Assembly: GCA_001897375.1 (NCBI GenBank)
Contig: MKSU01000001.1
Location: forward strand, 119,822 to 183,821
Origin: Sphingomonas sp. 67-36
GTDB taxonomy: Bacteria > Pseudomonadota > Alphaproteobacteria > Sphingomonadales > Sphingomonadaceae
DNA length: 64,000 bases
Reading direction: 5' to 3'
This document shows positions 45,203 through 58,578 of the stretch, piece by piece. The translations under genes were made by a program, and so were the position numbers. Below the pieces are notes generated by a model. It was not told the DNA's origin, did no database searches, and was given only the letters and a program-made list of their open reading frames with translations. Within the stretch, counting starts at the first letter, position 1; each line of letters starts with the position of its first letter.

Positions 45203-47041
45203 ATGACGATGAAGGTCCGCAATCTGGCTCTCGTCGCGCTGCTCGGCACGGCTTCGATCGCGGCGGCGCAGTCGCCCGACGCGCCGGCGCTGAACGGGCC
45301 GGACTGGGCGAAGCGGGGCGAGGCCGCGCTTTCGCCTGCGCGCTACAAGGTGATAGCCGAAAAGGACGTCCCCGTGCCGATGCGCGACGGGGTGAAGCTC
45401 GCCGCCGACGTCTATCGCCCCGACGCGCCGGGCAGGTTCCCGGTGATCGTCCTGCGCACGCCGTACAACAAGGCGACGCCCGACGAGGTACAGAACTCGC
45501 GCTGGTATGCCGAGCGCGGCTATGTCGTCGTCAACGAGGACGTGCGCGGCCGCTTCGCCTCGGGCGGCGATTTCTACACCTATCGCCACGAGGCGCAGGA
45601 CGGTTACGACACCGACGCCTGGGCCGCCGTCCAGCCGTGGAGCAGCGGCAAGCTCGGCACGCTCGGCGGCTCGTATTTGGGCTATACCGGGCTGACGCAG
45701 GCGATCGGCGGCCATCCCGCGCTGAAGGCGGTGGCGACCGACGTCACCACCACCGATATCTACAATAGTTGGGTCTACAGCGACGGGGCGTTCCTCCTCG
45801 GCTTCTCGCTGCCGTGGGGGGCGGGGACGGTATATGGCCGCACCACCGACGGCGGCGGCGCGTTCATGAAGCCGGAAGCCTATGCGAAACTGCCGCTGAA
45901 CACTGCCGACGCCGCCTCGTACAAGGTCGACCAGCCCTATCGCGACTGGCTGGCGCACCCGCTGCGTGGCGACGGCTACTGGAACGGCATCAGCTTCGAG
46001 CGGCAGGCGGCGAAGATCGCGATTCCCGCGCTGGTGGTCAGCGGCTGGTACGATATCTTCCTGCGCGGCGCGCTCGGCGATCATGCCGCGATCAAGGGTG
46101 CCGGGGCGACCCCGCTCGCCCGCGCGCAGAAGCGCATCGTCATCGGCCCGTGGACGCACTTCAAGACGGTCGCGCCGCGCAAGGGCGGGTTCGGCGGCAT
46201 GTCCACCCCGGACGACGTGGATTACGGGCCGGACGCCGCGCTCAACGGCAATCTGCTTTACCTGCGCTGGCACGATCACTGGCTGAAGGGCGTGGACAAT
46301 GGCGCGGACCGGGACCCGGCCGTGCGCATCTTCGTGATGGGCGAGAACAAGTGGCGCGCCGAGAACGAATGGCCGCTGAAGCGCACCCGCTACACGCCTT
46401 ATTATCTCGCCAGCGGCGGGAGAGCGAACACGGCGGCCGGCGACGGCGCGCTCTCCACGACGAAGCCGGCCGGCGCTGAAAGCGACCGCTACGATTACGA
46501 TCCGGCGAACCCGGTGCAGACGCTCGGCGGCAACATCTGTTGCAGCTCGGTGCCGTCCGGCGCGCACGATCACTCCCTGGTGGAGAAGCGGCCCGACGTG
46601 CTGGTGTTCACCGGCCCGGTGCTGGACAAGACGGTGGAAGTCACCGGCCCGATCCGCGCGACGCTCTACGCCGCCAGCTCCGCGCCCGACACCGACTGGG
46701 TGGTGCGGCTGATCGACGTCGATCCGAACGGCTATGCCCGCAACATCCAGGACGGCATCGTCCGCGCGCGCTACCGCAAGGGCAAGGACGCGCCGCCCTC
46801 GCCGATCGAGCCGGGCAGGGTCTATCAATATGACATCGACATGTGGGCGTCGAGCAACGCCTTCCTGCCCGGCCATCGCATCCGCGTCGAGGTGACGAGC
46901 AGCAACTTCCCGCGCTTCGACCGCAACCTCAACACCGGCGAGGATCCGGCGACGGGCACGCGGATGGCGGTGGCGCATCAGCAGGTGCTCCACTCCGCGC
47001 GCTATCCCAGCCACGTCCTGCTGCCGGTCATCCCGCGCTGA
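45203..47041 (+). CDS. exported CocE/NonD-family hydrolase (S15)
   Basis: 612 aa. A signal peptide (NLALVALLGTASIAAAQ) is followed by an alpha/beta-hydrolase domain. The nucleophile elbow is GGSYLGYTG and the N-terminal motif is MRDGVKLAADVYRPDAPG. The C-terminal jelly-roll is that of X-Pro dipeptidyl-peptidase/CocE proteins (VTGPIRATLYAASSAPDTDW). CocE-type enzymes hydrolyse esters or amides of aromatic acids, such as cocaine to benzoate, so release of an aromatic acid in the periplasm is plausible. Start follows AGGAGGGG. Confidence 0.85.
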   Translation: MTMKVRNLALVALLGTASIAAAQSPDAPALNGPDWAKRGEAALSPARYKVIAEKDVPVPMRDGVKLAADVYRPDAPGRFPVIVLRTPYNKATPDEVQNSRWYAERGYVVVNEDVRGRFASGGDFYTYRHEAQDGYDTDAWAAVQPWSSGKLGTLGGSYLGYTGLTQAIGGHPALKAVATDVTTTDIYNSWVYSDGAFLLGFSLPWGAGTVYGRTTDGGGAFMKPEAYAKLPLNTADAASYKVDQPYRDWLAHPLRGDGYWNGISFERQAAKIAIPALVVSGWYDIFLRGALGDHAAIKGAGATPLARAQKRIVIGPWTHFKTVAPRKGGFGGMSTPDDVDYGPDAALNGNLLYLRWHDHWLKGVDNGADRDPAVRIFVMGENKWRAENEWPLKRTRYTPYYLASGGRANTAAGDGALSTTKPAGAESDRYDYDPANPVQTLGGNICCSSVPSGAHDHSLVEKRPDVLVFTGPVLDKTVEVTGPIRATLYAASSAPDTDWVVRLIDVDPNGYARNIQDGIVRARYRKGKDAPPSPIEPGRVYQYDIDMWASSNAFLPGHRIRVEVTSSNFPRFDRNLNTGEDPATGTRMAVAHQQVLHSARYPSHVLLPVIPR

Positions 47042-47070
47042 TCCGCCTTCTTTTCGAAAGGGAACCACCC

Positions 47071-48318
47071 ATGATGCGTAAGACTGCCGCCCTCGCCACG
47101 CTGCTTGCCTGCGTCGCGACGCCCGCGCTGGCCGCGCCCGCGCCGAAGCACGCCGCCGCCGCCACTCCCGCCGCCGCCGCGCCCGATGCGGTCGCGGCCG
47201 GCGGGCTGGTCTTTCCCTCGATGGCCGCCGGCACCCACGGCACCGCGATGGAGCAGGTGGACGAGATCGTGAAGAAGATGGACGCGCGGCTGCGCAAGGC
47301 CGGCGCCACCGGGGGCATCGGCAACATGATGCAGCACACCATCTACCTGAAGGACGGCGCCGCCTCGCCGATCGACGTGCTCGGCCGCTTCCACGGCGCG
47401 GCGCGCAAGCTCGCGCCAAGCCTCGTCGCCGAGCCGAGCGTCGGCACGATCATCCGCGTGCCCGGGTTCGCGGACAAGAACACGCTCGTCGCGGTCGATC
47501 TCGTCGCCGGGCCGGGCAAGGCGGCCGGCTTCGAGCGGCATCCCTTCACCTTCGGCCCGAAGGAAATCGTCGAGACGATCGGCACCGGCCCGGTGATCTT
47601 CACCGCCGGGCTGGAGGCGATGGACTTCCAGAACGGCAAGCTCGTCCCCGGCATCGACGAGCAGATCGACGTGATCGTCGCCAAGCTGGACGGCGCGATG
47701 AAGAAGGCCGGCCTGTCGGTCGGCAACATGATCTCGCACAACCTCTACGTCACCCGCGGCACCGATCCGATCCACGTGATCGAGAAGTTCCACGAGGCGA
47801 CGCGCAAATATTCGCCGGGCCTCAAGGATCATCCCAGCGTCGGCACGCTCGTGCTGGTCGACGGCATGGCCGTTCCCGGCTTCCTGCTGGAGATCGACGC
47901 GATCGCGGCGAAGGGCGATCCGGCCACGCTGAACCGCGTTCCGTTCACCGAGATGCCAATGGACATCGCCAAGTCGGTGCAGGCCGGCTCCCTGGTCTAT
48001 CTCGCAGGGATGGAGGGCGTGGACTTCGACAATGGCGGCAAGGTCTCGCCCGACGTGATGAAGCAGGTGGACGCCGCGGCGCGCAAGATCGCCGCCACGT
48101 TGCGCCCGGCCGGCCTCTCCACCGCCGATCTCGTCAAATACAAGATGTACGTGAAGAAGGGGAATGACGCGGCGGCAGTGCGGGCGCACTTCCGTGCGGC
48201 GCTCGCGAAGCTCGCCGGCGGCCGGCAGCCGCGCGCGGCGGAGACTTTGGTGATGGTCGAGGGGCTGGCCGGGCCGTCGCTGCAATTCGAGGTGTCGGCG
48301 ATCGCCGCGCATCGTTGA
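47071..48318 (+). CDS. exported protein of three fused RidA-like domains
   Basis: 415 aa. A signal peptide (TAALATLLACVATPALAAP) is followed by three tandem YjgF/UK114/RidA domains at about residues 41-146, 163-279 and 297-412. Each has the VDEIVKKMD/IDVIVAKLD/VDAAARKIA helix and ends in a (V/I)(D/S)(L/A)IA-type strand (AVDLVA, EIDAIA, EVSAIA). RidA normally works as a homotrimer, so one chain may supply all three subunits. The catalytic Arg of imine deaminases is not at its expected place before the last strands, so another reaction or ligand-binding role is likely. ATG after AAGGGA. Confidence 0.82.
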   Translation: MMRKTAALATLLACVATPALAAPAPKHAAAATPAAAAPDAVAAGGLVFPSMAAGTHGTAMEQVDEIVKKMDARLRKAGATGGIGNMMQHTIYLKDGAASPIDVLGRFHGAARKLAPSLVAEPSVGTIIRVPGFADKNTLVAVDLVAGPGKAAGFERHPFTFGPKEIVETIGTGPVIFTAGLEAMDFQNGKLVPGIDEQIDVIVAKLDGAMKKAGLSVGNMISHNLYVTRGTDPIHVIEKFHEATRKYSPGLKDHPSVGTLVLVDGMAVPGFLLEIDAIAAKGDPATLNRVPFTEMPMDIAKSVQAGSLVYLAGMEGVDFDNGGKVSPDVMKQVDAAARKIAATLRPAGLSTADLVKYKMYVKKGNDAAAVRAHFRAALAKLAGGRQPRAAETLVMVEGLAGPSLQFEVSAIAAHR

Positions 48319-48341
48319 GGACTAAGGCAAGGAGAGGATAT

Positions 48342-48653
48342 ATGAAGGAAATCGTCGCACTCGCGCTGATGGCGGCGCTCGCCGCGCCCGCCGCCGCGCA
48401 GATCGCCCCGGCCGCCGCTGCCGCGCCGACCACGAAGGCCGGCTTCTCGGTAGACGGAACGCCGATCGAGACGCTCGCGGGCGATCCGCGCAGCAAGGCG
48501 GTGATCGACAAATTGATGCCGCAGTTGCTTGGCCATCCGGCCTATGACCAGTTCAAGACGATGACGCTCGCCCAGCTTGCGCCGATGAGCCAGGGCAGCA
48601 TCACCGATGAACTGCTCAAGCAGGTGCAGGACGAACTGGCGAAGATCAGGTAG
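48342..48653 (+). CDS. small exported protein of unknown function
   Basis: 103 aa. A signal peptide (IVALALMAALAAPAAAQ) precedes an Ala-rich linker and a compact helical domain (IETLAGDPRSKAVIDKLMPQ, then SQGSITDELLKQVQDELAKI). No family was recognised by name. ATG at 48342 with AAGGAGAGGA upstream. It sits between the triple-RidA gene and the cupin, so it is probably an accessory of the same pathway. Confidence 0.75.
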   Translation: MKEIVALALMAALAAPAAAQIAPAAAAAPTTKAGFSVDGTPIETLAGDPRSKAVIDKLMPQLLGHPAYDQFKTMTLAQLAPMSQGSITDELLKQVQDELAKIR

Positions 48654-48658
48654 CGGCC

Positions 48659-49192
48659 ATGGCAAAGGCCGCGACCAGCGAGTTCTGGAAGGACATTCCT
48701 CCGATCAAGCGGGTGTTCCGCGCCGATGCGCTGCCGGAAACATATATCCCGGACGCGGCCACCGACGATGAGCGTTATTATTTCCCGCTCAGCCCGACGG
48801 TCTTCTCGCGCCCGTTATGGATATCGCCGCAGCGGAACATGTGGGCGGACATATTGATGGCGAAGGAGGCCGGCCTCGTGAACCGGCATTACCATCCGCA
48901 TCAGGTGTTCGCTTATACGATCCAGGGCCAATGGGGCTATCTGGAGCATGAGTGGACCGCTCGCGCCGGGGACTTCATCTACGAAAGCCCCGGCGAGGGG
49001 CATACGCTCGTCGCCTATGACGTCGGCGTGCCGACCAGGATCCTGTTCGTCGTCACCGGCCCGCTGATCTGGCTCGACGAGAAGGGCGAGAGCGTCGGCC
49101 ACTACGACGTCCACGATTATATCGCCGACGCCCGTGCGCATTATGAGCGCGTGGGGATCGGCGCGGATTATATCGACGGGCTGTTCCGCTGA
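48659..49192 (+). CDS. 2,4'-dihydroxyacetophenone dioxygenase-like cupin
   Basis: 177 aa single-domain cupin. The metal-ligand motif is NRHYHPHQVFAYTIQG, followed by GYLEHEWTARAGDF and the second motif YESPGEGHTL. It resembles 2,4'-dihydroxyacetophenone dioxygenase, an iron enzyme cleaving the side chain of a hydroxyacetophenone to 4-hydroxybenzoate and formate, and is of matching length. Its product class would feed protocatechuate. The annotation is family-level; activity toward other aryl ketones is possible. No signal peptide, so it is cytoplasmic, unlike most of its operon. ATG is 3 nt after the previous stop. Confidence 0.8.
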   Translation: MAKAATSEFWKDIPPIKRVFRADALPETYIPDAATDDERYYFPLSPTVFSRPLWISPQRNMWADILMAKEAGLVNRHYHPHQVFAYTIQGQWGYLEHEWTARAGDFIYESPGEGHTLVAYDVGVPTRILFVVTGPLIWLDEKGESVGHYDVHDYIADARAHYERVGIGADYIDGLFR

Positions 49193-49198
49193 CGGAAT

Positions 49199-49231
49199 CC
49201 TCTCCCCTCCGCATGGCGCGGAGGGGAGAGG
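49199..49231. terminator. bidirectional hairpin between the cupin operon and ligC
   Basis: A perfect 14-bp stem (CCTCTCCCCTCCGC/GCGGAGGGGAGAGG) with a 5-nt loop. It sits between convergent genes, 7 nt past the cupin stop and 5 nt past the ligC stop. There is no T-run on either strand, so it may work as a barrier or processing site. Confidence 0.65.
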
Positions 49232-49235
49232 CCGC

Positions 49236-50180
49236 TCACGCCCCCGCGAGCTGCTGTTCCAGCGCGCCCAGCACGCGATAGCAGGGCATCACCTGCGCGA
49301 CCGAGCTGTTCGGCTCGCGTCCCTCGCGGATCGCGGCGACGAACTCGCGGTCCTGCAACTCGATGCCGTTCATCGACACGTCCACCGTGGAGACGTCCAC
49401 CGGTTCCTCGCGCCCCGTCACCAGATCGTCGTAGCGCGCGATCCATGTCCCGTTGTCGCAGATGTAGCGGAAGAAGGTGCCGAGCGGCCCGTCGTTGTTG
49501 AACGACAGCGATAGCGTGCAGATCGCGCCGCTCTCCGCCTTGAGCTGGATCGACATGTCCATCGCGATGCCCAGTTCCGGGTGGATCGGCCCCTCGATCG
49601 CATTGGCCTTGACGATCGGGCCGGCCTGATAGGCGAACAGGTCCACGGTATGCGCGGCGTGGTGCCACAGCAGGTGATCGGTCCAGCTCCGCGGCTCGCC
49701 CTTGGCGTTGATGTTCCTGCGGCGAAAGAAATAGGTCTGCACGTCCATCTGCTGCACCGCGATCTCGCCCGCCGCGATGCGCTTGTGGAGCCATTGGTGC
49801 GACGGATTGAAGCGCCGCGTGTGGCCGACCATGCAGACGCGGCCGGTCTCCCGACTCTTCGCGAGCACCGCCTCCGCGTCGGCGAGGCTGTCGGCGAGGG
49901 GGATCTCGACCTGCACATGCTTGCCCGCGTCCATGCACTGGATCGCCTGCGCGGCGTGCATCTGCGTCGGCGTGCAGAGGATCACTGCGTCCACATCGTC
50001 GCGCGCGAGGCTCTCCGCGAGATCGGTGGTCGCGTGGGCGACGCCGTATTTTTCCGCCACCGCGCGGGTCGACTCGATCTGCCGTCCGACCAGCGACACC
50101 ACCTCGACCCCGGCGATATTCTTCAGCCCGTCGAGATGCTTTTCCCCAAAGGCGCCCGCGCCCGCGAGAGCGATCTTCAT
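49236..50180 (-). CDS. ligC: 4-carboxy-2-hydroxymuconate-6-semialdehyde dehydrogenase
   Basis: 314 aa, GFO/IDH/MocA fold. It oxidises the cyclic hemiacetal form of CHMS to 2-pyrone-4,6-dicarboxylate with NADP, the second step of protocatechuate 4,5-cleavage. The N-terminal Rossmann motif is KIALAGAGAFGEKHLDGLK. The substrate region includes VGHTRRFNPSHQW and WHHAAHTVDLFAY. The ATG at 50180 removes an upstream open extension and gives the SYK-6 LigC length. It follows ligB by 11 nt, last gene of the operon. Confidence 0.95.
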   Translation of the reverse strand: MKIALAGAGAFGEKHLDGLKNIAGVEVVSLVGRQIESTRAVAEKYGVAHATTDLAESLARDDVDAVILCTPTQMHAAQAIQCMDAGKHVQVEIPLADSLADAEAVLAKSRETGRVCMVGHTRRFNPSHQWLHKRIAAGEIAVQQMDVQTYFFRRRNINAKGEPRSWTDHLLWHHAAHTVDLFAYQAGPIVKANAIEGPIHPELGIAMDMSIQLKAESGAICTLSLSFNNDGPLGTFFRYICDNGTWIARYDDLVTGREEPVDVSTVDVSMNGIELQDREFVAAIREGREPNSSVAQVMPCYRVLGALEQQLAGA

Positions 50181-50191
50181 GTCAATTACTC

Positions 50192-52492
<2,301 letters not shown>

Positions 52493-52496
<4 letters not shown>

Positions 52497-53356
52497 GCGG
52501 CGTCCGCCTTCTGTGCAAGGATGAGCGCGGCCTTGGCCTCAAGGCCGTCCGGCGAGGGGAGGCGGCGCGCGCCGATCGCGCGCTGGCGCTCGACGGTGCC
52601 GCGCGTCATCGCGGAGCCGGTGCCGAGCGCGTCGAGCGTCTTGACCACCTCCTCCATCTCGGCGGCGCGGCGCAGGCCGTGGATCAGCATCCGGTCGAGA
52701 TTGTAATCCGCGCGCTGCCGCCAGTCCGCGCCCGGCCAGCTCGCGTCGAGCGAGGCGATCACCGCGTCGGACACCCCGGCGGCATGCGCGGCGAGGAAGC
52801 ATTCGGCGGACAGCGCCTCGATCCCCTTCACCATCACCGATCGGATCATCTTGATCGCGGAGGCCGCGCCGACCGGCCCTTCGACCGGTTCGACCTTCAT
52901 GAAGCCGATCGAGCGCAGCGCCGCCGCCGCGTCGGCGGTATGCGGGCCGCTCACCAGCAGCGGCGTGGCATGGCGCGCGGGATTGACCGGGGCCATCACC
53001 GCGACATCGGCATAGCGCCCGCCCGCCGCCTCGATGAGCGCGGCGGCGGCGCGCTTGGTGTCGGGAGCGACGCTGTTCATGTCGCAATAGAGCGCGCCGG
53101 CGGCGATCGACCGCGCGGTCGCCTCGGCGGCGGCGAGCGCTTGATCGGCCGTCACCAGCGACAGGATCAGCGGCGTGTCCGCGACGGCGGCGGCGTTGCT
53201 GTCGGCGGGTGCGACCCCGGCGGCGGCGAAATCGGCGAGCTTGGCGGCGCGTGTCGCGGCCTCGTCCAGCTTCAGGTCATAGCCGCGCGACGGCGTATTG
53301 GCCGGCGCAAACGCCGTTCCCGCCTCTCCCAGTCCGATGAAAGCCACCTTGACCAT
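52493..53356 (-). CDS. 6PGDH-like NAD(P)-dependent oxidoreductase, DUF1932 domain
   Basis: 287 aa. The N-terminal Rossmann motif is KVAFIGLGEAGTAFAPA. The middle motif VMAPVNPARHATPLLVSG and Lys-containing MIRSVMVKGIEAL follow the beta-hydroxyacid dehydrogenase pattern. The C-terminal DUF1932 domain completes it. It heads the ligJABC operon and overlaps ligJ by 4 nt, so it is translated with the pathway, but none of the known lig steps needs it. It may reduce an oxo-intermediate or repair a side product. Start at 53356; the frame continues upstream. Confidence 0.8.
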
Positions 53357-53408
53357 GGCTCGGTTCTGCGAGGGTCCGGCCCTCGCCGCCAATCGGAAGT
53401 TGCGAGGG

Positions 53409-54626
53409 CTATCCGATTTCCGGAATTTTGCTTTCGCGCGCTACGGTATGGAGGATGTCGAGGAATTGACGCTGGATTAGGGTCGGCTGCCAGTCCGCGC
53501 GGGTCGTCACGCCGATCGTCCGCTCGGTCGCAGGCAGCGTCGCCGGCACGGCGGCGAGCAGCTCGGCGCGCAGTTCCAGCGCGATCTGGTCGGGCGAGAC
53601 GAGCGTCAGGAAATCGGAATCGATCAATATGCCCCGGATCGTCATCACCGATCCGCATTCCACCGGCGCGGCGGGGCGAGGCAGGCCGGCGGCGTCGAAC
53701 AGCCGCTCCCAATGGTGGCGCAGCGGCGATCCCGCCCGCCCGACGATCCACGGGAAGTGTCCGAGATTTTCCGCCGAGACGGGTGTCCGCCCGGCGAGCG
53801 GATGGCCGGCGCGGGCGGCGATCATCAGCCGGTCGACGAACAGCGGCGTCTGCGAGAAATCGGGCGGGCAGGGATCGCGCAGCGCGCCGATCATCAGGTC
53901 GATCCGCCCGTCGCGCAGCGGCTCGGACAGTTCGACATGCGATCCTTCGACGATATCGACATGGCTCGCGGGCATCGCGCGGGTGAAGGCGGCGACCGCT
54001 TTGGGCAGCAGCAGCGCGCGGCACAGCGGCATCGCCCCGATAGCCAGCCGCGCCGCGCCCGCGCCGTCCGCCTCCGCTTCCTCCAGCGCGGCGGCGAGTT
54101 CTGCGGCGGCGAGGCGGAAGTGGCGTGCGAGCCGTTTGCCCTCAACGGTCAGCGCCACGCCGCGCCCCTGCCGCACCGCCAACGCGGCGCCGCACAGCCC
54201 CTCCAGTTCGCGCACCGCGCGGTGCAGCGCGGGCTGCGACACGCCGGTCGCGCGCGCCGCGCCGACGAAGCTCCCCGCCTCCGCGAGATTGAGCAGCGCG
54301 CGCACCTGTGTCGCGGTGAGCAGGTTCTCCGGCCGCTCGAAGCCGCGCCGCGCGCCGCGCGTCAGCGGGCGCATCGCGCGGGCGAGCCGGGCGTGGGCGG
54401 CGGTGATGCGCGGGATCGCGCGCCCGCCCGCCTCGGTCGCGCGCATCCCGTCGGGCAATCGCTCGAACAGCGCCGCGCCGAAACGCTCCTCCAACTTCGC
54501 CAGCCCCTGCGCCAGCGCTGGCTGCGACAGGCCGATCGCCTCGGCGGCCGCGCTCATGCTCCCTCGCTCCGCGATCAGCGGCAGCGCGCGCAGGTGGCGC
54601 AGGTTGAGGTCGAACGGCCGGGCCAT
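53409..54626 (-). CDS. LysR-type regulator with two tandem HTH domains
   Basis: 405 aa, about 100 residues longer than a normal LysR protein. Two LysR-type winged helices lie in series: residues ~8-66 ([20 protein letters not shown]-like, first copy reads [18 protein letters not shown]) and ~103-162 ([18 protein letters not shown]). One periplasmic-binding-like effector domain follows (~193-395). It lies between the divergent ligK and ligJABC operons, the position of the SYK-6 activator ligR, so it probably controls both in response to a pathway intermediate. Start at 54626, no strong Shine-Dalgarno; ATG at 54647 is possible. Confidence 0.88.
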   Translation of the reverse strand: MARPFDLNLRHLRALPLIAERGSMSAAAEAIGLSQPALAQGLAKLEERFGAALFERLPDGMRATEAGGRAIPRITAAHARLARAMRPLTRGARRGFERPENLLTATQVRALLNLAEAGSFVGAARATGVSQPALHRAVRELEGLCGAALAVRQGRGVALTVEGKRLARHFRLAAAELAAALEEAEADGAGAARLAIGAMPLCRALLLPKAVAAFTRAMPASHVDIVEGSHVELSEPLRDGRIDLMIGALRDPCPPDFSQTPLFVDRLMIAARAGHPLAGRTPVSAENLGHFPWIVGRAGSPLRHHWERLFDAAGLPRPAAPVECGSVMTIRGILIDSDFLTLVSPDQIALELRAELLAAVPATLPATERTIGVTTRADWQPTLIQRQFLDILHTVARESKIPEIG

Positions 54627-54645
54627 GCTGGAGACGACATATAGC

Positions 54646-54677
54646 ATAAACTTATCACAGCGCCGTAATTCGGAATT
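54646..54677. promoter_or_regulatory. inverted repeats in the lysR-ligK divergent region
   Basis: Two short palindromes lie 11 nt apart, roughly one helical turn: ATAA-AC-TTAT (54646-54655) and AATTC-G-GAATT (54667-54677). Both are in the 103-nt gap between the LysR and ligK starts. A spaced pair is what a LysR tetramer usually recognises; binding is inferred. The first overlaps the alternative LysR start. Confidence 0.45.
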
Positions 54678-54729
54678 GTGCTTTGTTCGGGCGACGACCA
54701 TCCCCGAGCGGTCAATCGGAGAGAGTGAA

Positions 54730-55396
54730 ATGGCCGGTGTCGTCGTGACCGGGGTGGAGCGTCCGCCCCTCGCCATCGTGGACGGGCTAGCCCATTGCGG
54801 CGTGGCGACGGTGCATGAGGCGCAGGGACGCACCGGGCTGATGCGCAGCCATATGCGGCCGATCTACCCCCGCGCGCGGATCGCGGGCACCGCCGTCACC
54901 ATCTCCGCGCCGCCGGGCGATAACTGGATGGTGCATGTCGCGATCCAGCAGCTGCGCGAAGGCGACGTGCTGGTGCTCGCGCCGACCAGCCCGTGCGAGG
55001 ACGGCTATTTCGGCGACCTGCTCGCCACCTCCGCGATGGCGCGCGGCTGCCGCGGCCTCATCATCGACGCGGGCGTGCGCGACGTGCGCGACCTGACCGA
55101 GATGGGCTTCCCCGTCTGGTCGAAGGCGGTGTTCGCGCAGGGGACGGTGAAGGCGACGCTCGGCTCGGTCAACGTGCCGGTGGTCTGCGCGGGGGCGATG
55201 GTCAATCCCGGCGACGTGGTGGTGGCGGACGACGACGGCGTGTGCGTCGTTCCGCGCGCCGATGCGGAAAAGGTGCTGGAGAAGGCCCGCGCGCGCGAGG
55301 CCAATGAGGAAGCCAAGCGCAAGCGGCTCGCGGCGGGCGAGCTCGGCCTCGATATCTACGACATGCGCGGCAAGCTCGCGCAGATGGGGCTGAAAT

Positions 55397-55404
<8 letters not shown>
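54730..55404 (+). CDS. ligK: 4-carboxy-4-hydroxy-2-oxoadipate/4-hydroxy-4-methyl-2-oxoglutarate aldolase
   Basis: 224 aa, class II aldolase of the RraA fold. It splits 4-carboxy-4-hydroxy-2-oxoadipate into pyruvate and oxaloacetate, the last step of the pathway. The metal/substrate motif is [20 protein letters not shown], and [13 protein letters not shown] and [17 protein letters not shown] follow. ATG at 54730 with GGAGAG upstream. The frame continues far upstream but only as antisense of the LysR gene. First gene of ligK-ligU-ligI. Confidence 0.94.
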
Positions 55405-58328
<2,924 letters not shown>

Positions 58329-58415
58329 GGCGGGGCGGTTTCCCGGCTGGCAATCGCCGGGCAGCCCACCTATAGGGCTTGCCGCAACTACCGACGCCTT
58401 GCGCGCCGGCCGGAT

Positions 58416-58502
58416 GCGGGTGTGGCGGAATTGGTAGACGCAGCGGACTCAAAATCCGCCTCTGGCAACAGATTGTCGGTTCGAGTCCGACCACCCGTAC
58501 CA
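58416..58502 (+). tRNA. tRNA-Leu(CAA)
   Basis: An 87-nt cloverleaf with an encoded CCA end. The acceptor stem is GCGGGTG/CACCCGT (first pair G-U). The D arm begins TGGCGGAATTGGTAGACGC. The anticodon stem GCGGA/TCCGC encloses loop CTCAAAA with anticodon CAA. A long variable arm of class II type follows, then GGTTCGAGTCC in the T arm. It reads UUG leucine codons. TATAGG at 58371 could be its -10. Confidence 0.96.
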
Positions 58503-58578
58503 AAGCGGCCCGGCGCCGCGCTTGAATTTCCGCCATGCTTTCGTCATCGCCGCTCGTGACAGATCGGAGAGGACGGAC

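Noticed and set aside
49199-49231. Long perfect palindrome as a recombination or attachment site
   Set aside because: It sits neatly between two convergent stops and no integrase is near, so a terminator or barrier hairpin is the simpler reading.
53629-54729. Long upstream extension of ligK
   Set aside because: The extra ~367 residues are antisense of the LysR gene; the ATG at 54730 has a Shine-Dalgarno and gives the normal aldolase length.
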